Assembly (NCBI GenBank): GCA_963717445.1
Contig: OY970334.1
Span: forward strand, 2,728,001 to 2,792,000
From: JAGVPT01 sp963717445
GTDB taxonomy: Bacteria > Bacteroidota > Ignavibacteria > UBA10030 > UBA8401
Length of the DNA: 64,000 nucleotides
Reading direction: 5' to 3'
In this document: piece by piece, positions 56,869-64,000 of the stretch
Position numbering within the stretch: position 1 is the first letter of the stretch
How the letters are laid out: every line of letters begins with the position of its first letter
Made by a program: the position numbers and the translations under genes
The notes under the pieces: model-generated
Database searches by the model: none
The model's input: the letters and a program-made list of their open reading frames with translations, nothing else
What the model was told of the DNA's origin: nothing

Positions 56869-56941
56869 ATCTAACGAACTGAAGCAAATCTGCGGCGGTG
56901 TGCAGCCGCACAAAACTCTTTCCTTATTAATGTGGTTGGGC
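56869..56941 (-). other. attC-like recombination site 1
   Basis: On the gene strand: GCCCAAC (56941-56935, RYYYAAC) to GTTAGAT (56875-56869, GTTRRRY). The segment 56871-56907 matches 55991-56027 at 29 of 37 positions without gaps. It overlaps the last 15 bases of the upstream gene. The outer arms pair less well than in site 2, as expected where the R' half belongs to the next cassette. Confidence 0.45.
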
Positions 56942-57715
56942 GAATACCCCATGCCATACAGCGAAGCTGTCTATGTTCATTCGTGCTTCTGCCGCCCAAG
57001 GTTGGGGATAGGCAGAATAATACATCCATTGCCCGATGTAGGTTGGCTTGCCATTTATATATCGAAAATATAAATATGTGGGGCTTATGTTGTTGTAGTT
57101 TTGGGCAAAGACGTAAGTCATTTCGCCTGATTGTAATCCAGGAAACATAGGAAATGTACCCATCAGGAACGTAAGAACATTTTGTTCAGCGTATAACACT
57201 CCCGGAAGGGTTCTGTAAATATCGGCGAGACTGAGGGGATTGTAGTCTTTACTGAATCCGAGTACTGCCCAATCCAAAGCATCCGGTGCCCTCAAAATTG
57301 TGTCGGGCCTTAAGCGCACGTCCAACAAATTCCAGCCAGTATATTTGTGATTCCTCACTTGAATTGCTGTCGAAGAGTCGAACTTCACAGCCAACTGACC
57401 TGCCTCCCATGGCAAGAGAAATCTGTTGCTTAGCACATTTTCAAATGACTGTGAATCAGCGTAGGATTGCCTGAGATATTTCAGACTATACATTAGTTGC
57501 GACTTTGAATATTGTGTAGCTACCAACCTACCGTCAAACCATAAAGCTATGTCTCCACCCTCAACACTGTCTTCGTGGGAATAGATAAATTGCGGACGGG
57601 CAATTTCGGGCGATCGAACAAATTCTTCTTCAGGCGACTGAACAATTTCTTCGTTTTGTTGACAACTTAAGAGAGCAAATAACGAGACGAAGAGCATGAG
57701 GTTTAAAACTCGCAT
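56927..57715 (-). CDS. Unrecognised lipoprotein, possible gene cassette
   Basis: 262 aa from ATG 57715, with AAAGGAGG about ten bases ahead (a TTG at 57724 is too close to it). Lipoprotein signal with lipobox FALLSC, then an acidic linker (QQNEEIVQSPEEEF). The rest is mixed alpha/beta (GWNLLDVRLRPDTIL, LADIYRTLPGVLYAEQNVL, ARMNIDSFAVWHGV). Family not recognised. The stop falls inside attC-like site 1. No matching cassette boundary was found upstream, so its own left end is uncertain. Confidence 0.7.
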   Translation of the reverse strand: MRVLNLMLFVSLFALLSCQQNEEIVQSPEEEFVRSPEIARPQFIYSHEDSVEGGDIALWFDGRLVATQYSKSQLMYSLKYLRQSYADSQSFENVLSNRFLLPWEAGQLAVKFDSSTAIQVRNHKYTGWNLLDVRLRPDTILRAPDALDWAVLGFSKDYNPLSLADIYRTLPGVLYAEQNVLTFLMGTFPMFPGLQSGEMTYVFAQNYNNISPTYLYFRYINGKPTYIGQWMYYSAYPQPWAAEARMNIDSFAVWHGVFAQPH

Positions 57716-57789
57716 TTGAGTCAAGCCTCCTTTGAGGTTTTTGTCTACCGAACCATCACACGCTTCGGCAACTGATTAATAAACAGTGC

Positions 57790-59913
57790 CTACTTAATCA
57801 ACATCAATTTCTTTGTGCTAACGAAATTTCCAGCACTAAGCCTGTAGAAATACACTCCGCTTGACAAATTGCTCGCGTTAAAAGTAACTGAGTGAGTGCC
57901 GGCAGTCTGATTTTCATTGACTAATGTCCTCACCAGCCGTCCCAGCGCATCATACACTTTCAATGTCACGAGAGTGTTCATTGGTAATTGATAAGTGATG
58001 ACTGTGGTTGGGTTAAAAGGATTGGGAAAATTCTGGAGAAGGTTAAAATTAGAAAGTATACGATTATTCCTTTCGTCTACTCCCGTTACTAACTTTGAAG
58101 TTAAACATCTCCAAACACCACTGCCTATAAAAGGCGTCCCGGACAATGCTCCAAATACGAGGCTATCTTGGATGACAACTGTTTGCACAGCTTGGTCGCC
58201 CCAATTCCCTAGGTTTAGTGCAATCCAGGTTATGCCACGATCGGTAGATCCATATGCTCCATCGTCGGTACCAGCAACAATGATATTGTCATTGGCAGCC
58301 AGGGATCGAACTGGAAGCCTGGGTAGGCTTGTTCCAATCGAATTCCATGTTACGCCTTCGTCCGTGGAAAGAAAAACATTGCCATTTGTGGTTCCCGCAT
58401 ACAGGTTCTTGTCATTTGAGATGAGGGCATCAACACTAATATCCGTCAAGCCTGAGTTGAGGCTCACCCAACTTGCCCCGTTGTCCATAGAGCGAAAGAC
58501 CCCGCTGTATGTTCCGCCAAATAACCCAGTTCCGCCCAGCCCGTTGGAAATAACAGCGAAAGCGCTAACATTGATAGAGGAGCTTCGCAACACCCAGCTT
58601 CTTCCGCTATTTGTAGAAATGTAGATACCCCCAGATCTAACAAAATTAGCTGAAACTCCTGCAAAGAAACATGTATCGATTACAGCGAACGCGTTAGGAA
58701 TATAACTTAGACTTGTATCAACGTGCATCCAGTTCAAACCTCCATCCGTAGATCGAAAAGGTCCATTGGCTGTTGCAGCAATTAAGAGTGTATCACTTGC
58801 AATGAAAGTTGACGTCACATACGTCGTCAAGCCATTATTAAGAGTCGTCCAACTTCCGCCACCGTCAATGGAACGAAATATTCCCGCGTCGGTCGTCGCA
58901 TAAAGGTTTCGACTATCGACTGAAAGTGAGTTCACTATTGGGGTTGTTACATGGAGATTGGCCGGTGTCCAAGTTGCTCCATTATTTTTGTAAGTGAAAA
59001 CGCCATCACTCGTTGAAGCGAACAGGTTCTCACCACACGTAACGAGAGCAAAGATCGTCATGTCTATCAAGCCAGCAGGGGGCACAGGTTTCCAACTTGT
59101 GCCGTTGTCGCTTGAACTGAAGACTCCGTTGCCGTTAGTAATACCTATGAAGATATTGGAATCAACGATGGCGAAGCTGCTCAACGGTTTACCGTTAACG
59201 CCGGGGCCTGATTCATTCCAGGATGACCCATTGTCTGATGACATATAGAGGCCGTTCAAAGTTCCAACAAAAACAATTCCGTCTTTGACAAAAACGAATT
59301 GACCAAAACCATTTGTTATGCCCGAGTCAGACTGTATCCAAGTCATTCCGTAATCCATTGACCGCAGGAGACCTCCTCCACTCGCCGAGGCAAAGATAGT
59401 ATTGTTGAGTTTCGCAAATGAGGTGACGTACGAATTGGTAGGCCCGGAATCGACATGTGCCCATGTTGTTCCATTATTGGTAGAACGAAAAATTCCTTCG
59501 TTAACGGTTCCTGCTAAAAGAATTGAGTCTATTGATGCAAGTCCATAAATAGGCGCATTTAGCATTAAGCCCTTGCTCGCAGAACTCCAACTCGCGCCAT
59601 CATCAGTTGAGAGGAATACGCCCTGAAAAGTTCCAACGAAAACATTGGGCCCGCTTGAAGCAAGCGACAATATTGAATAATTTGATAGACCGGTGTTGAC
59701 GGCTTCCCATGTTCCTCCAGTGTCCATGGAACGATAAACTCCGTAATTCGCAACTCCCGCGTAGATATACGAGCCTCCTGTTGCGAAGCATTGAGCCTGA
59801 GGGTTCCCAAAAGGTCCATTTGTTTGAATCCATTGTGCCTGCAATAAATTCATATTTGCAGAAACTGACATGCATAAAAACAAGAACCTTAATATGCGAT
59901 TCATAAGCTTCAT
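57790..59913 (-). CDS. T9SS-exported BNR/Asp-box propeller protein (paralog 1)
   Basis: 707 aa. Signal peptide (LFLCMSVSANMNLLQAQ). About 13 repeats of ~40-45 residues carry the Asp-box-like core (STDDGASW, STNNGTTW, SSDNGTSW) with a preceding LFAGT/GVF strand, forming one or two beta propellers like sortilin or photosystem-assembly Ycf48 folds. C-terminal T9SS domain NFPNPFNPTTVITY, ending KKLMLIK. 16 bases downstream of its paralog (59930-62080). Likely a surface sugar- or protein-binding protein; no enzyme residues were recognised. Confidence 0.85.
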   Translation of the reverse strand: MKLMNRILRFLFLCMSVSANMNLLQAQWIQTNGPFGNPQAQCFATGGSYIYAGVANYGVYRSMDTGGTWEAVNTGLSNYSILSLASSGPNVFVGTFQGVFLSTDDGASWSSASKGLMLNAPIYGLASIDSILLAGTVNEGIFRSTNNGTTWAHVDSGPTNSYVTSFAKLNNTIFASASGGGLLRSMDYGMTWIQSDSGITNGFGQFVFVKDGIVFVGTLNGLYMSSDNGSSWNESGPGVNGKPLSSFAIVDSNIFIGITNGNGVFSSSDNGTSWKPVPPAGLIDMTIFALVTCGENLFASTSDGVFTYKNNGATWTPANLHVTTPIVNSLSVDSRNLYATTDAGIFRSIDGGGSWTTLNNGLTTYVTSTFIASDTLLIAATANGPFRSTDGGLNWMHVDTSLSYIPNAFAVIDTCFFAGVSANFVRSGGIYISTNSGRSWVLRSSSINVSAFAVISNGLGGTGLFGGTYSGVFRSMDNGASWVSLNSGLTDISVDALISNDKNLYAGTTNGNVFLSTDEGVTWNSIGTSLPRLPVRSLAANDNIIVAGTDDGAYGSTDRGITWIALNLGNWGDQAVQTVVIQDSLVFGALSGTPFIGSGVWRCLTSKLVTGVDERNNRILSNFNLLQNFPNPFNPTTVITYQLPMNTLVTLKVYDALGRLVRTLVNENQTAGTHSVTFNASNLSSGVYFYRLSAGNFVSTKKLMLIK

Positions 59914-59929
59914 CGATTCGGAGATTGCC

Positions 59930-62080
59930 CTACTTCAGCAACATCAATTTCTTCGTCTGAATAAAACTCCCGGAAATAAGCCTGTAAAAATACACTCCGC
60001 TCGACAAGTTGCTGGCGTTGAAAGTAACCGAGTGAGTGCCTGCAGTCTGCCTTCCTTCCATTAATGTCTTCACCAGCTTTCCCAGCACATCATATACTTT
60101 CAGTGTCACGATTGTGTTTGTCGGTAATTGATAACTGATAACTGTTGTTGGATTGAAGGGGTTTGGAAAGTTCTGGAAAAGGACATAATTACGAGGAGAC
60201 TCAGTATGAGTAGATTTGACGCTTGTTATTATCTCAGCTAATGAACGTCTCCAGACCCCCTCGCTTTCAGTACCGGCATAAATGTTAGTCTTGTCAACTG
60301 CAAGAGAATTGATTTGTATGTTTGGCAAGCCTTCATTTACCGAAGTCCAGCTTGTCCCATTGTTAGTCGAAACAAAAATGTTTCCATAGTAGGTGCCCAC
60401 AAACAGATTCGTATCTGAGGCGACAAGGGCCTGAATATATCTATCTGTCAAACCGTTATTGACTTCAGTCCAACTTAGGCCATTGTCAGTCGAAATGTAG
60501 ACGCCACCCCCGAATGTCGAGGCGAAAAGATTCGTACCTAATACGAGAAGCTTATTGAAAAGAAAGTATGGCTTTGCAGAGTATATCTTTGTCCAGCTTT
60601 CGCCGTTATTGGTCGAAAGGTAAAGGCCGTTTCCGAAGTAGTCTTCACCTAAAGCAAAGAGGTTCATTCCAGACACGGCAAATGAAACTACATTTGAATC
60701 TGTCAAACCAGTACTAACTTGAGTCCAGTTTGCGCCGTTGTTGGTTGTCAGATAGACGCCTCCATAATCAGTCCCTGCAAAAACATTTGCGCCGCTCACT
60801 GCAAACGTCTCAATGTAGGATGTCGCCAAACCTGAATCAACCGCCGTCCAACTTGCGCCGCCGTCGGTGGAGAGAGAAATTCCGTTCCCCAAAGTGCCCG
60901 CAAAGAGATTTGGACCTGAGACGGCAAAGGAAAGGACCCAGGCACTTGCCAATCCCGAATCGGTTGCCGTCCAACTGGTGCCGTAGTTAGTTGAAAAATA
61001 GATTCCGCCGTAGAAAATCCCAGCGAATAATTTGTTGTCTAAGACGGTTAGACCAAAAACACTAGTGTTCGCTATGCCAACACACGTCGGACTCCAGCTC
61101 GCCCCGTTGTTGCTCGACAGAAAAACGCCGCTTCCAGTTGCAGCGCTGCCAGTTCCAGCAAGGGGACCAGTGCCAACCAAGATATTAGTACCCGAGAAAG
61201 CGATTGCATTAACAACACTGTTTGCCAAGCCTGCACTGACTGAAGTCCAACTTTCGCCGTTGTTAGTCGAGAGGAAGACATACCCATCATAGGTCCCCGC
61301 ATAGAGATTCGTTCCAGAAGCTCCGAGAGCACGGACATCAGAACTCGTCAACCCGTTATTCACCGCAGCCCAGCTTGTACCATTGTTTGTGGAAAGAAAC
61401 ACCCCGCCTTCTGTGCCGGCGAAAATCTGACCGCCGTTCACAGCAAGCACCTCTACACCTGTGTTCGTTAAATTGGAGTCGACCTGAGTCCAGCTTGCGC
61501 CGTTGTTGGTTGAGCGAAAGACGCCAACCCCGAGAATCCCGGCAAAGAGATATGTTCCTGAGACAGCAACAGAAGAAACCGGTAATGCCGGGCCACCTAC
61601 CGGGCGAACGGAAGGACCCTGTAACCCCGTATTCACTTGTGTCCAATTCGTGCCGCTGTTGGTCGAAAGGAATACGCCGTTGTCAGTTGCCGCCAATAGA
61701 TATGCGCCGGAGACAGCAAGGCTGTAAACATTACTATCGGTTAATCCTGTGTTAACCGCAGTCCAACTTATTCCGTTATTTGTAGAACGATAAACTCCGC
61801 CACCAACTGTTCCAGCAAAGATATTCGTGCCTGACACAGCGAGAGAATAGATCCAAGTATTTGTTAACCCTGAATCCACATTTGTCCAGCTCGTTCCATT
61901 GTTTGCAGAAAGAAAAACCCCGCCACCCCAAGTGCCAGCAAAATAGTTCGTTCCGGAGACTGCAATGCAAGTCACATCGCCGCCGTATGGACCAGTGGTC
62001 TGAACCCATTGCGCAGAGGATTTTGTAGGTATCTCAGTGAACAGACCAATAAGGAGAAGTATCGTTAGGGTATTCTTCAT
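59930..62080 (-). CDS. T9SS-exported BNR/Asp-box propeller protein (paralog 2)
   Basis: 716 aa, same plan as the 57790-59913 protein: signal peptide (LLLIGLFTEIPTKSSAQ), about 14 repeats with very regular cores (LFAGTxGGGVFLSTNNG, SWTxVNxGLTxxxV), and a T9SS domain ending KKLMLLK. Repeats here are more alike to each other, down to the DNA, than in paralog 1, suggesting more recent repeat expansion. The gene pair arose by duplication (inference). A 248-base gap with a possible promoter lies upstream. Confidence 0.86.
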   Translation of the reverse strand: MKNTLTILLLIGLFTEIPTKSSAQWVQTTGPYGGDVTCIAVSGTNYFAGTWGGGVFLSANNGTSWTNVDSGLTNTWIYSLAVSGTNIFAGTVGGGVYRSTNNGISWTAVNTGLTDSNVYSLAVSGAYLLAATDNGVFLSTNSGTNWTQVNTGLQGPSVRPVGGPALPVSSVAVSGTYLFAGILGVGVFRSTNNGASWTQVDSNLTNTGVEVLAVNGGQIFAGTEGGVFLSTNNGTSWAAVNNGLTSSDVRALGASGTNLYAGTYDGYVFLSTNNGESWTSVSAGLANSVVNAIAFSGTNILVGTGPLAGTGSAATGSGVFLSSNNGASWSPTCVGIANTSVFGLTVLDNKLFAGIFYGGIYFSTNYGTSWTATDSGLASAWVLSFAVSGPNLFAGTLGNGISLSTDGGASWTAVDSGLATSYIETFAVSGANVFAGTDYGGVYLTTNNGANWTQVSTGLTDSNVVSFAVSGMNLFALGEDYFGNGLYLSTNNGESWTKIYSAKPYFLFNKLLVLGTNLFASTFGGGVYISTDNGLSWTEVNNGLTDRYIQALVASDTNLFVGTYYGNIFVSTNNGTSWTSVNEGLPNIQINSLAVDKTNIYAGTESEGVWRRSLAEIITSVKSTHTESPRNYVLFQNFPNPFNPTTVISYQLPTNTIVTLKVYDVLGKLVKTLMEGRQTAGTHSVTFNASNLSSGVYFYRLISGSFIQTKKLMLLK

Positions 62081-62328
62081 TGTCGCACCTCGAGTTTACG
62101 AAGATGCAATGGTGTCCAGACGAATTCGTCTCTTATTCATCGCCTCCTAAAACACAAAAACCCTCATCATCGCACTCGCAAATCCTAAAGTTTAGCTCTT
62201 ATATTGTTTCCCACCCGATCCCCCGGGTAAGGTAAATGTGAGAATGTGCCAGTAACCGGTGGGAGTGTCAACAACAAAAACCCACAGGCTGATTCTAGGC
62301 TGGATGTAATCATATACTAGTCGTGAAA
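62081..62328. other. Gap between T9SS genes, no gene seen
   Basis: 248 bases holding the leader of the propeller gene and the end region of the next gene. CAAAAACCCACAGGCTG (about 62273-62289) looks like a T-rich end on the - strand but has no convincing stem. Confidence 0.3.
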
Positions 62329-63999
62329 TTACTTGAGCAGCAGCATTTTCTTCACTTGCATCTTTCCGCCGAACTCCAATCGCGAGAAATATATTCCGCT
62401 TGCAAGATTCGATCCGTTGAATTGCACTTGATGATACGTTCCTTCTGTAGCTTCACCATCGAACAACGTAGCTACTTCTTGCCCGAGCAAATTAAATATT
62501 TTCAATATTGCCCTCCCGTTGGATGGAACGGTGAATTGAATCGTCGTCGATGGGTTGAAAGGATCGGGGTAATTTTGTGCAAGGTTAAAGACAGAAGGGA
62601 CGACAGGTTCCGGTTTAACAACAGTAATTCCCGTAATGAAATAAGCGGCTAAGACCTTTGCCAACTCGGAGGAATGAGCTGCAGCATACCCGGCATTTTG
62701 TGTATCGTTCCAAATTAAAGAACCTATTGGAAATCCATCATTTGTCGATATAACCGTGGATTGACTGAAATTCTCGGTAAGGTCTGTGAACTTGGATATT
62801 CCAACTTGATCATTGGGGCCCAGTATGTTCGTGTTGGTTATTGCATCTGTCTTCGCACCACTGACAATACCGGGAAGGGTTTGTGGGTTGTAGTCGCCAT
62901 AAATGTACGCAGTAGAAGTAAGTGCAGGTGTTGGAGTCGCGAACCGTGGATCATTATACTGGTGCTGATTCCATTGCGCCATTGCGGTTACAACCGCTGA
63001 AGTCATGCCGTACAAAATGGGACTGATTGGGAGTGTAGTTGTGTGCTCTTCAATCATCCCTCCACCATGGTCTGGCGAATATGCTGCTAATATTGCTTGA
63101 GTGCGCAAGTTCTCCCACTCACCCGGTATATTTTCTACCCTTTGAGGGCTCGGATAATACCAGCCCAAATATGACGGTATCGAGCCATACGGGACTTCGG
63201 GGTTACCGGTGTCAGCTAATATGTAAGCGGAGTTTCGATAGTACCCGTTAATCAGCAGCGAATCGTAATAGTTTATATTGTCCGAAATGAAGACCTGCAT
63301 CTTGCTGAGTGCCAGCAAAGGCGAATAATTTGGCGGCCATTGAGTTGAATCGCCTATATTGTACTTCGGCTGCACTGCCACACCGTTCTGGTCGGCATTA
63401 ATTGAGTCGATAGTAATCGTGCTTGTGAATTCCTTACCAAAAGGATCCTCCGCATTCACAACATTTGTATCTTCGCCCGTCCAATTCTGGTTGACGAAAA
63501 TATTATTCGTGACAAAAAAGACGCGGTGATAAGGAGATAAGAGCCAATATTTCTTATTGTTGATGATCGTGTTATGGTTGAAATATCCAAAGTCAGTAAG
63601 TGCGTTCTGCTGTAGGAATGTGAGACCTCCTCCAACGATCGTGTTGTTCTCAACCCACAGCGTATCGATCGGATGCTTGCATTGAAATACTCTTGAACTC
63701 CACCACTGCCCTGGTTCGAACATGTTCCGGAAATAAGAGTTGGTGATGAAGAACTTTGCTCCATACGGCCATCCTCCGATTGCGCCTGATTCATTTGTGC
63801 AATCGAAAAGATCGATATTGCAAAATTCAAATAAACAATTGTCAATGGTCAACGATTGCGGCAATTTGTTCGCCGTGCCGCAATAGAAGAGTTCGGATTG
63901 AATGTTTCCAGTCCACTCCATAACCTGCCAATGAACATTCACAATTTTAATGCTGCCGTAGACCTTGTTGGAAGGAACCGCTCCGGCTGATGGCAATAT
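62329..63999 (-). CDS. T9SS-exported right-handed beta-helix-like protein (5' partial)
   Basis: The frame stays open to the window edge, so the N-terminus is missing; the first in-frame start-like codon (TTG 63996) is not trusted. The N-terminal part has stacked short strands with Asn turns (SLTIDNCLFEFCNI, FFITNSYFRNMF, LWVENNTIVGGG, GYFNHNTIINNKK, FFVTNNIFVNQ) as in right-handed parallel beta-helix proteins. A linker of about 250 residues and a T9SS domain follow (NYPDPFNPSTTIQF, KKMLLLK). No pectate-lyase active site was recognised. Confidence 0.82.
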   Translation of the reverse strand: MLPSAGAVPSNKVYGSIKIVNVHWQVMEWTGNIQSELFYCGTANKLPQSLTIDNCLFEFCNIDLFDCTNESGAIGGWPYGAKFFITNSYFRNMFEPGQWWSSRVFQCKHPIDTLWVENNTIVGGGLTFLQQNALTDFGYFNHNTIINNKKYWLLSPYHRVFFVTNNIFVNQNWTGEDTNVVNAEDPFGKEFTSTITIDSINADQNGVAVQPKYNIGDSTQWPPNYSPLLALSKMQVFISDNINYYDSLLINGYYRNSAYILADTGNPEVPYGSIPSYLGWYYPSPQRVENIPGEWENLRTQAILAAYSPDHGGGMIEEHTTTLPISPILYGMTSAVVTAMAQWNQHQYNDPRFATPTPALTSTAYIYGDYNPQTLPGIVSGAKTDAITNTNILGPNDQVGISKFTDLTENFSQSTVISTNDGFPIGSLIWNDTQNAGYAAAHSSELAKVLAAYFITGITVVKPEPVVPSVFNLAQNYPDPFNPSTTIQFTVPSNGRAILKIFNLLGQEVATLFDGEATEGTYHQVQFNGSNLASGIYFSRLEFGGKMQVKKMLLLK

Positions 64000-64000
64000 T

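Noticed and set aside
57725..57789. Left cassette boundary for the lipoprotein gene
   Set aside because: No GTTRRRY-type word was found on the gene strand in the 65-base gap, so I do not claim a second complete cassette.
59930..62080. CRISPR array suggested by regular repeats
   Set aside because: The repeats are imperfect, ~130 bases long and code in frame for propeller units; no short-repeat/spacer pattern and no cas genes.

Overview
Kind of organism. The window looks like chromosome from a Gram-negative bacterium of the Bacteroidetes-Chlorobi-Ignavibacteria group, most like Ignavibacteria. Six proteins end in the type IX secretion (T9SS) sorting domain with the NFPNPFNPTT signature. There are LPS heptose genes, TamB, an Omp85-like barrel protein, and few strong Shine-Dalgarno sites at leader genes. 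The lineage is an inference from these features; no rRNA is present to settle it.

Layout. 0-13 kb: the end of a multiheme cytochrome carrying a T9SS signal, then an envelope cluster on the + strand (rfaE1, rfaE2, tamB-like, rnr, and a large protease/propeller/barrel protein). 13-18.6 kb, - strand: APC permease, a frameshifted membrane protein, a lysine-rich exported protein and a two-component pair. 18.6-19.2 kb: a large nested palindrome. 19.3-23 kb: a TatT-DctP-DctQ-DctM TRAP transporter whose binding protein lacks the usual carboxylate-binding Arg. 23.3-31 kb: an accessory island with a pRiA4b ORF-3 protein, a type IIG restriction-modification enzyme, an unknown protein coupled to a PIN toxin-like protein, a RhuM-Fic fusion and an ORF6N protein. 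31-36 kb: radA, guaD, rdgB, a haem-domain/thioesterase/macro-domain operon, a DUF486 protein and a broken second ORF6N gene. 36.6-39.8 kb: a second, ISP-like restriction-modification enzyme. 40-50 kb: carA (frameshifted), an SDR, NYN nuclease, KirBac channel, Lhr helicase, receiver-kinase hybrid and tRNA-Glu. 50-64 kb: five large T9SS substrates on the - strand, with two small exported-protein genes among them. Those two look like integron gene cassettes, with attC-like sites at 55989-56063 and 56869-56941.

How it works together. The cytochrome and the 50-64 kb cluster would be exported through T9SS to the cell surface; the T9SS machinery itself is not in this window. The 23-40 kb stretch reads as a defence and mobile region.

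Most notable signals: (1) the attC-like pair bracketing a single gene; (2) the 357-base nested palindrome at 18792-19148, part of which recurs at 43915-44080; (3) palindromic repeats inserted in frame inside the type IIG enzyme; (4) three one-base frameshifts, all next to GTAC; (5) the unknown/PIN gene pair; (6) the TRAP receptor Arg-to-Trp change; (7) a cytochrome with a T9SS signal. No rRNA, CRISPR array, insertion-sequence transposase, integrase or phage structural gene was seen.
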